This document shows, one piece after another, positions 12,593-17,950 of a DNA stretch of 17,950 nt (the stretch's first letter is position 1; every line of letters begins with the position of its first letter). Position numbers and translations under genes: made by a program. The stretch covers positions 1 through 17,950 of the forward strand of contig WRGP01000229.1 of assembly GCA_009787135.1 (NCBI GenBank), given 5' to 3'. The DNA comes from Bacillota bacterium. GTDB lineage: Bacteria; Bacillota; Clostridia; Christensenellales; Aristaeellaceae. Under the pieces are notes generated by a model. It was not told where the DNA came from. It did no database searches and saw only the letters and a program-made list of their open reading frames with translations.

Positions 12593-13500
12593 ATGGGGAA
12601 GCAAGGCATCATCTAGGCAAACTTCAGGGAAGCTATGTAGCGCTGATCACACCCTTTCACAGCGATGGGTCCATTCATTTCAAAAAACTCAAGGAACTGT
12701 GTGACTGGCACATTGAGCAAGGCACAGATGGCATTGTGGCGCTGGGCACGACCGGCGAATCCAGCACGATGACGCACGAGGAAGACGACGCGATCGCCCA
12801 GTGTGTGCTGGACACAGTGGCGGGGCGTATCCCCGTAATTGTGGGCAGCGGTTCAAATTCCACCCAAACAGCCATTGCCAAGAGCAAGCAATACGCCCAA
12901 ATGGGCGCGGATGGCCTTCTGGTCGTTACCCCCTACTATAATAAAGCGAATGACACCGGCATGATCCGCCATTTTGAAAGCGTAGCGGATGCTGTCGATA
13001 TTCCTATCACGCTCTACAACATCCCCGGCCGCACGGGGTGCGCGCTCGCGCCAAAGGTAGTCGATCGCTTAAGCCGTCATCCGAACATCGGCTCCATCAA
13101 AGAGGCCAGCGGCGATATCGGCTATGTGGCCAAGATCGCGCGGTATGTCAGCGACGGCTTTGCCCTTATCTCGGGCAATGACAATATGATCGTCCCGCTG
13201 ATGTCGCTGGGCGGAACAGGGGTTATCTCCGTATTTGCCAATATATGCCCGGCGATTTGCAAAGATATTACCAATTCCTGGTTAACGGGCGATGTGGAGC
13301 GCGCCAAGCGGCTGCAGCTTGATTATCTGACGCTGATCGACGCGCTGTTCATTGAGGTGAATCCCATCCCCATCAAGGAAGCGATGAACATGCTGGATAT
13401 GGATGTCGGCGGATGCCGCATGCCCCTTTGTGAGATGGCGGAGGAAAACCGCGCGAAGCTCCGGCAGGCGATGGAGGTGCTTTCATGCGCGTCGCGCTGA
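12593..13500 (+). CDS. dapA: 4-hydroxy-tetrahydrodipicolinate synthase, with apparent frameshift at its 5' end
   Basis: DapA condenses pyruvate and aspartate semialdehyde at the entry to lysine and diaminopimelate synthesis. The family start GSYVALITPF is encoded from 12628. GTTGES follows (from 12745), then YNIPGRTG with the catalytic tyrosine and arginine, and SIKEASGD with the Schiff-base lysine. The body is intact to the TGA at 13500. The 5' end is odd. The ATG at 12593, with GGGGG upstream, reads only seven codons to a TAG (12614-12616). The frame holding GSYVALITPF has no ATG, GTG or TTG between a TAA at 12577 and the GTG at 12736, which would remove about 36 conserved residues. A single missing base, perhaps in the GGGG run after the ATG, explains it. 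Either a sequencing error or a real mutation is possible. Confidence 0.85.
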
Positions 13501-14210
13501 TAGGCTATGGCCGCATGGGCAAGATGGTGGCCGAGTGCATGGGGGAGAGGGAAGGCATGGAGATCGCGGGCATCGTAGACTTTACCTGCCTCCCGTCGCT
13601 TCGTGATGTTTCGAGTCCGGATGTGGCGATTGATTTTTCGTACCCCGGTGATTTGGATGATTTACTGGACGCGGCGACTGTACGCCGCGTCCCGCTCGTC
13701 ATCGGCCGCACTGCGCTTACCGCTGAGCAGGAAGCAAAGATCGCTGCGGCCGCAAAGGCTGTACCCATCGTATCGTCCAATAACTTTTCGCTCGGCGTGA
13801 CGGTGATGCGCCGCCTGGTGGCTGAGGCCGCGGCGGCGCTTGGCGTGGCGTTTGACGTGGAGATCGTGGAGGCGCACCACAAGCAAAAGCTGGATGCGCC
13901 CAGCGGCACGGTGAAACTGCTGCTTACCGCGCTTGACCCCTCCGGAAACCGGCCCGTGCTCTACGGGCGCGAGGGTGTGACGGAAAAGCGCGGCGGCGAG
14001 ATCGGCGTGCACGCGCTGCGCGGCGGCACGGTGTGCGGGGAGCACAGCGTGCATTTCTACGGTGACATGGAGGAACTGTCAGTGACGCACCGGGCGGACA
14101 GCCGCCGCATTTTTGCGGCCGGTGCGCTGAGGGCGGCGGAGTTTGTCGTGAAGCAGGCGCCAGGGTTGTATACTATGGAGCAGGTGCTGTTTGCAACGCG
14201 GGCAGGGTAA
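13485..14210 (+). CDS. dapB: 4-hydroxy-tetrahydrodipicolinate reductase
   Basis: A 241-residue DapB, toward the short end of the family. GYGRMGK (7-13) is the nucleotide-binding loop. IDFSYP (49-54) and SSNNFSLGV (97-105) line the active site. EIVEAHHKQKLDAPSGT (126-142) is the DapB signature with the catalytic histidine and lysine. It reduces the DapA product with NAD(P)H in diaminopimelate and lysine synthesis. The gene overlaps the dapA 3' end by 16 bases, so the two are translationally coupled. Confidence 0.95.
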   Translation: MRVALIGYGRMGKMVAECMGEREGMEIAGIVDFTCLPSLRDVSSPDVAIDFSYPGDLDDLLDAATVRRVPLVIGRTALTAEQEAKIAAAAKAVPIVSSNNFSLGVTVMRRLVAEAAAALGVAFDVEIVEAHHKQKLDAPSGTVKLLLTALDPSGNRPVLYGREGVTEKRGGEIGVHALRGGTVCGEHSVHFYGDMEELSVTHRADSRRIFAAGALRAAEFVVKQAPGLYTMEQVLFATRAG

Positions 14211-14253
14211 AGGGACGGAAGGAAGCATGGCTGAATATCCGCTGCGCGCAACT

Positions 14254-14261
14254 GGTATACA
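14254..14261 (+). promoter_or_regulatory. possible extended -10 promoter of bioY
   Basis: TGGTATACA is an extended -10 element 27 bases before the bioY start; no -35 hexamer is recognisable. It lies in the 77-base dapB-bioY gap. No BirA-type palindrome is seen here. bioY may instead be read through from dapAB. Confidence 0.35.
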
Positions 14262-14287
14262 ATGCGGCTCATGAAAGGATATAAAAG

Positions 14288-14827
14288 TTGCACAAACCCC
14301 AAACAGACCTTCGAGCCGTGCTCTTGACCGGCGTCTTTGCCGCGTTCATCGCGATCATGGCGCAGGTCAGTATCCCTATGCCGTTGGGCGTTCCGCTTAC
14401 CCTGCAGACGTTCGCCGTCGCGATGGCGGGCATCTTGCTGGGCGCGAACCAAGGCTTCTGGGCCGCTCTCGCGTATATCCTGCTGGGCGCTGCCGGCGCG
14501 CCTGTATTCGCGGGCTTCCGAGGAGGGGTGCCCTGCCTGCTGGGGCCTACGGGCGGGTTCCTCCTCTCCTTTCCGCTGCTGGCATGGCTTTCGGGCCTGG
14601 GCACGAAAAAAAGCCGCTTCTTTATGGCATGCGGCATCGCCGCGGGTGTGTTTGTAAACTACGCCTGCGGGCTGTTGCTATTCGCTGTGGTAACGAAAGA
14701 TGGCTTTGAACGAGCATTCCTCGCGTGTGCGGCGCCATTTTTGCCCTTGGAGGCGGTGAAAATGGTGTTGGCGTGGGTGCTGGGCGTGCGGATCCGGGTG
14801 AAGGTCGGAAAAATTTTGCCGAGCTGA
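14288..14827 (+). CDS. bioY: biotin transporter BioY (ECF transporter substrate-binding subunit)
   Basis: A 179-residue, very hydrophobic protein with about six membrane segments. VPLTLQTFAV (35-44) and GPTGGFLLSF (86-95) are the BioY signatures. BioY binds biotin in the membrane and works with the shared EcfA/EcfA'/EcfT module, which is not encoded here. The start is a TTG at 14288 with GAAAGGA eight bases upstream. The ATG at 14272 is out of frame. The gene lies 77 bases after dapB on the same strand. A functional link with lysine synthesis is not evident. Confidence 0.92.
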   Translation: MHKPQTDLRAVLLTGVFAAFIAIMAQVSIPMPLGVPLTLQTFAVAMAGILLGANQGFWAALAYILLGAAGAPVFAGFRGGVPCLLGPTGGFLLSFPLLAWLSGLGTKKSRFFMACGIAAGVFVNYACGLLLFAVVTKDGFERAFLACAAPFLPLEAVKMVLAWVLGVRIRVKVGKILPS

Positions 14828-14902
14828 GGCGTGGAAAGCCGCGAGAATATCCTGCCGGTATAAGCGCGAGCCACCCTGCTTTGTTGATCGGCACGGATAG
14901 AA

Positions 14903-16024
14903 TCATCCCTCTATCGCCCTACACTCCATATAATACCGCTTTTCCTCCGCGTCGCCCATGGAGAACGCCTTGCGCGGCAGCACCTGCCCGCCCCGCAGCG
15001 ACGGAAACAGCGTCTCTTTCTTCATGGGCCTAAGCCGTATGCCGCAAAACCCCTCGCGGCCGGCCAGCGCGCAAAGCGCGTCCTCGCCGTGGATATAGTC
15101 CAGCGTCGCGCCCTCCGGCAGCCACTCATCCAAAAAAGGTTGTACCGCGCGCACATCGCCGCCTTCCAGTTCAACGCCCCTGCCGGCGGCCGCGGCTTGA
15201 AGCGCCTCTTTCTTCACGCCCTCAATGAGCCGGTGAATCGGCTCAAACACCAGCGACGGGTCATAGAGGTTGACCACCTCCACCATCGCGTAGCGCGTCC
15301 GCTCCGAAGGCGCGTCCAGATAGCACTGCCGCGCGGCCGCCAGCGAATGGTTTCCGTCGCCCACGGCGAAGAGGATCGGATCCTCCGCCTTAAGCGACGG
15401 CAACCCTTTCAGCGCCGCGTATACGTGCGCCTCATCTTCCACCGCCCAGCCGCGCAGATGGCCGCCGCCCAGCATCAGCTCAAAATCATAGAGCTGCTCG
15501 AATTCTTTCCGGCGGGCATACAGCGGCTCGATCAGCGTGCGCCCCGGGTCGTCGGCCAGCACCATCACATGGGGCGATTCCAGCGGAGCGGCCTCGCGCA
15601 CCCGCACGCGGGGCGGGACACGCTCCAAGACCGTGCCCTCTGTCGGCCGTATCAGGCTCCGGCTGCCCGGCGCGAAATCATACTGTGACAGGTCAATGAG
15701 CACCATCAGCCCTACACGGCTGCCAGACTTCGTCGTGCGCTCCGTTACAATGAACCCCTCGCGGGGCGCGGCAAAAACACCGCTCCTGAGATAAAGCCGC
15801 ATGGCGGCCTGTATTTCCGGCGTCCGATCCCGATTTTCCCGTAAAAGATATGCCTCGGGGTAGACAATGCGCAGCGTGGACGGCGCGTCCCCCACCAGCC
15901 TGTCCGCCGCCTGCCAGTATTCTATCTGGCTCGTAAACTGGTCACACGCCACCACCGCCCATTTGGCAAGTTCCACGCCCGGCGCGGGCAGCAGCGCCTT
16001 TGGCGGATAAACACAGTCAAGCAT
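14903..16024 (-). CDS. DUF1015 family protein
   Basis: A 373-residue conserved protein of the DUF1015 family (COG4198-type). The N-terminal WAVVACDQFTSQIEYW, the RPTEGT box (126-131) and VGDGNHSLAAARQCY (221-235) are family landmarks. The last recalls the GDGNHR-type active-site motif seen in ParB-like folds. Its biochemical role is not one I can assign with confidence. The ATG at 16024 overlaps the parB stop (eight shared bases), so it is the third gene of the parA-parB operon. A TTG five codons earlier is possible but less likely. It ends convergent to bioY with a 75-base gap in which I see no clear terminator. Confidence 0.88.
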   Translation of the reverse strand: MLDCVYPPKALLPAPGVELAKWAVVACDQFTSQIEYWQAADRLVGDAPSTLRIVYPEAYLLRENRDRTPEIQAAMRLYLRSGVFAAPREGFIVTERTTKSGSRVGLMVLIDLSQYDFAPGSRSLIRPTEGTVLERVPPRVRVREAAPLESPHVMVLADDPGRTLIEPLYARRKEFEQLYDFELMLGGGHLRGWAVEDEAHVYAALKGLPSLKAEDPILFAVGDGNHSLAAARQCYLDAPSERTRYAMVEVVNLYDPSLVFEPIHRLIEGVKKEALQAAAAGRGVELEGGDVRAVQPFLDEWLPEGATLDYIHGEDALCALAGREGFCGIRLRPMKKETLFPSLRGGQVLPRKAFSMGDAEEKRYYMECRAIEG

Positions 16025-16874
16025 TGGCCTGTTCCCCAATCATATCATAAAGTCGTTCCAGTTCGTCACGCGACCCATATTGCAGCGTGATCCTGCCCTT
16101 TTCGAGCGTGCCGGTGATCTGCGCCTTCATGCCAAAGGTGAAGCGCAGCCGCTCCTCCATCTCCGAAAACTCGGGCAGCCGCCTGCCTGGCGCCTTTTTT
16201 TCGCGCTTTGCCACCGCCTGCTGTTCCATTTGGGACGCCTGTTCAATCTGCCGAACGCTCCACCCCTCCGCCACAGCCCTCTGCGCCAGCGCCTCGCACC
16301 GCTGTGGGTCCTCCACACCCGCCAGCGCGCGCGCGTGCCCCGCGGACAGCCGCCCTTCCCGGACCAGTTCCGTCACCTTCTCCGGCAGGGACAGAAGCCT
16401 GAGCAGGTTCGCCAGCGCGGGCCGGCTGCGCCCCAGGCGCTCCGCGGCCGCCTCCTGCGTAAGCCCGCACTCCTCCATGAGCGCGCGGACAGCCGCCGCT
16501 TCCTCCATGGGGTTCAAATCCTCACGCTGCAAATTCTCTATTAAGGCCGCCTCCATCCGCTCCACGGCGTTCATGTCGCGGATGATCACGGGAATATGCG
16601 TGCTCTCCGCCATGCGCGCGGCGCGCCAGCGGCGCTCCCCCGCCACAATGCGGTAGCGTCCGTCCTGCTGGCAGACGAGGATCGGCTGCAGCACGCCCAC
16701 CTGCCGGATGGAATCCGCCAGCTCCTTGAGCGCCGCCTGGTCAAACCGGCGGCGCGGCTGGTTTGGGCTGGGGTCGATGTCGCCGATCTCCACCATCGTG
16801 ACGCGCTCCGTATCCCGCGGCGGCATTTCAGGCATCAGCGCGTCCAGCCCGCGCCCCAATCCTTTGTGCTTCAT
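16017..16874 (-). CDS. parB: chromosome-partitioning protein ParB
   Basis: A 285-residue ParB/Spo0J protein, full length. KGLGRGLDAL (4-13) is the N-terminal box that stimulates ParA. GERRWRAA (79-86) and ENLQREDLNP (113-122) belong to the CTP-binding and clamping domain. LTQEAAAERLGRSRPALANL (138-157) is the HTH that reads parS, and the C-terminal dimerisation domain is present. ParB loads onto parS near the replication origin and spreads as a CTP-dependent clamp. Its ATG overlaps the parA stop (ATGA). I see no parS-like 16-bp palindrome in the window. Confidence 0.95.
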   Translation of the reverse strand: MKHKGLGRGLDALMPEMPPRDTERVTMVEIGDIDPSPNQPRRRFDQAALKELADSIRQVGVLQPILVCQQDGRYRIVAGERRWRAARMAESTHIPVIIRDMNAVERMEAALIENLQREDLNPMEEAAAVRALMEECGLTQEAAAERLGRSRPALANLLRLLSLPEKVTELVREGRLSAGHARALAGVEDPQRCEALAQRAVAEGWSVRQIEQASQMEQQAVAKREKKAPGRRLPEFSEMEERLRFTFGMKAQITGTLEKGRITLQYGSRDELERLYDMIGEQANA

Positions 16875-17644
16875 CGGCTTCCCCCTTCGCTGCGCCGCAA
16901 AAATTCCTTTGCCAAGTCCTTATACGCTTCCGCGCCGACGCTGCGCGGGTCATACAGATGGATGGGCTGGCCAAAGCTTGGCGCTTCGCTCAGCCGCACG
17001 TTGCGCGGGATGATCGCGGCATATACTTGCTGGCGAAAATGTTTCTTGACCTCCTGCACGACCTGCAGGCCGAGGTTCGTGCGGCCGTCCAGCATGGTCA
17101 GCACCACGCCCTCAATGGCCAGAGCCGGGTTGAGCCCCCGCTGCACGCGCGCAATCGTATCCATCAGCTGGCCCACGCCCTCCAGCGCGTAATACTCGCA
17201 CTGGATTGGCACGAGTACCCTGTCCGCGGCGCACAGCGCGTTAATCGTAAGCAGCCCCAGCGACGGCGGGCAGTCGATAAAAATATAATCAAACATGCCG
17301 CGCAAAGGCTTCAGAGCCTCTGTAAGCACATACTCGCGGCCCTCGCGTGAAACCAGCTCCACCTCCGCCGCCGCCAGCCGCATGTCGGTCGGAAGGAGTT
17401 TTAGGGTCTCGACAGGCGTGTCTGCCAGACACGCCTTCGCGCCCGCGCTGCCCATCAGCACATCGTAAATGCTCCTGCCAGGCTCCCCCGCCATGCCCAT
17501 GCCGCTCGTCGCGTTGCCCTGCGGGTCCATGTCAACGGACAGCACACGCCTGCCCAGCGCCGCCACGCAGGCTGATAAGTTCACCTGCGTGGTGGTCTTG
17601 CCCACGCCGCCCTTCTGGTTTGTGACCGCGATAATTTTTCCCAT
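16871..17644 (-). CDS. parA: chromosome-partitioning ATPase ParA/Soj
   Basis: A 257-residue Walker-type ATPase. KGGVGKTT (11-18) is the deviant Walker A with its signature lysine. Asp40 in DMDPQGNATSG and the FIDCPPSLG Walker B follow. It binds DNA non-specifically as an ATP dimer and is released by ParB, which drives origin segregation. The start MGKIIAVTNQ matches the family. An in-frame extension to 17764 runs through the promoter and is not part of the protein. It leads the parA-parB-DUF1015 operon. Such a locus is usually close to the replication origin. Confidence 0.95.
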   Translation of the reverse strand: MGKIIAVTNQKGGVGKTTTQVNLSACVAALGRRVLSVDMDPQGNATSGMGMAGEPGRSIYDVLMGSAGAKACLADTPVETLKLLPTDMRLAAAEVELVSREGREYVLTEALKPLRGMFDYIFIDCPPSLGLLTINALCAADRVLVPIQCEYYALEGVGQLMDTIARVQRGLNPALAIEGVVLTMLDGRTNLGLQVVQEVKKHFRQQVYAAIIPRNVRLSEAPSFGQPIHLYDPRSVGAEAYKDLAKEFLRRSEGGSR

Positions 17645-17695
17645 TGTGTGTCGGCATCCCTTCTGCAGCCTTGGAACAATCGTTACATTGTACAC

Positions 17696-17724
17696 ATTAT
17701 ACAGTAGTTTTCCCGGCAGGGCAA
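17696..17724 (-). promoter_or_regulatory. sigma-A promoter of parA-parB-DUF1015
   Basis: Minus-strand TTGCCC (17724-17719) and TATAAT (17701-17696) with a 17-base spacer. The start lies near 17689, about 45 bases before the parA ATG. This separates the par operon from the thioredoxin reductase gene upstream. Confidence 0.7.
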
Positions 17725-17811
17725 TGGGCAGTAGCGGCATGGCGGGGCAAAGGCACTCAGACAATATTTTCGCCTATGCCGAAATAGGGATCAGAACCTC
17801 CTCGCGTCCCC

Positions 17812-17950
17812 CTACTTTCGATCATCCACCGCCGCCGCCCCGTCCGCCACGGCGGTCACCACCTGCCTCAGGCCCTTTGTTCTTGCGTCCCCCGCCACAT
17901 ACACGCCCGCCACGCTCGTCCTGCAATCCTCCGCGGCCCGAATAAACCCA
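17812..17950 (-). CDS. trxB: thioredoxin reductase, C-terminal part (cut by window edge)
   Basis: The last 45 codons before the TAG at 17814-17812 read GFIRAAEDCRTSVAGVYVAG, then DARTKGLRQVVTAVADGAAA. This is the FAD-binding C-terminal signature of TrxB-type flavoprotein reductases (TS-PGV-AAGD-R-K--RQV-TA-ADGA-AA). The protein transfers electrons from NADPH to thioredoxin. The active-site CxxC and both nucleotide-binding folds lie outside the window. A ferredoxin-NADP reductase of the same fold is a less likely alternative. Confidence 0.85.
   Translation of the reverse strand, partial: GFIRAAEDCRTSVAGVYVAGDARTKGLRQVVTAVADGAAAVDDRK

Noticed and set aside
14227..14274. 15-codon frame with GGAAGGA upstream, ahead of bioY
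   Set aside because: It ends before the bioY ribosome site, overlaps a candidate promoter and shows no leader-like features such as repeated codons.
17645..17764. N-terminal extension of ParA
   Set aside because: It runs through the consensus promoter, and ParA proteins start at MGKIIAVTNQ.
16017..17950. parS site near parAB
   Set aside because: No sequence close to the TGTTTCACGTGAAACA consensus was found when reading this region.

Overview
The window looks like a chromosomal segment of a GC-rich, probably anaerobic Bacillota (Clostridia-type) bacterium. Evidence: strong GGAGG-type ribosome sites, several consensus sigma-A promoters, frequent GTG/TTG starts, a BioY biotin transporter, a DUF1015 gene beside parAB, and a cysteine-rich exported binding protein. 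Assignment below phylum is not supported by what can be seen.

Left end (1-2190) is accessory DNA. It holds the start of a C5-cytosine DNA methyltransferase behind a small XRE regulator (own consensus promoter, perfect 16-bp palindrome in the leader), an excisionase-like HTH protein, a 3' relic of a serine recombinase, and a MerR-family regulator with a classical 19-bp-spacer MerR promoter. Next come two 24-bp direct repeats resembling a transposon end and a 58-bp imperfect palindrome. The block ends at the 3' end of an initiator tRNA-fMet gene, a plausible integration point.

The centre (2635-12433) is a two-winged salvage cluster for a 5-substituted ribose. The left wing is transcribed leftwards from a perfect TTGACA-17-TATAAT promoter: class II aldolase, methylthioribose kinase (mtnK-type), methylthioribose-1-phosphate isomerase (mtnA-type), LacI regulator, PfkB sugar kinase. 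The right wing is transcribed rightwards: exported sugar-binding protein, two-domain ABC ATPase, permease. The logic is import, 1-phosphorylation, aldose-ketose isomerisation, then aldol cleavage to dihydroxyacetone phosphate plus a C2 aldehyde. That matches the known 5-deoxyribose / methylthioribose disposal route (DHAP shunt), here with a dedicated importer and repressor. The aldolase carries a linker plus an amphipathic C-terminal helix that looks like a bacterial-microcompartment encapsulation peptide; no shell gene is in the window.

The right part (12530-17950) is housekeeping. It has dapA (with an apparent frameshift at its 5' end), dapB overlapping it, and bioY on the plus strand. Convergent to these, on the minus strand, is parA-parB-DUF1015 with overlapping genes, preceded by the 3' end of a thioredoxin reductase gene cut by the window edge.
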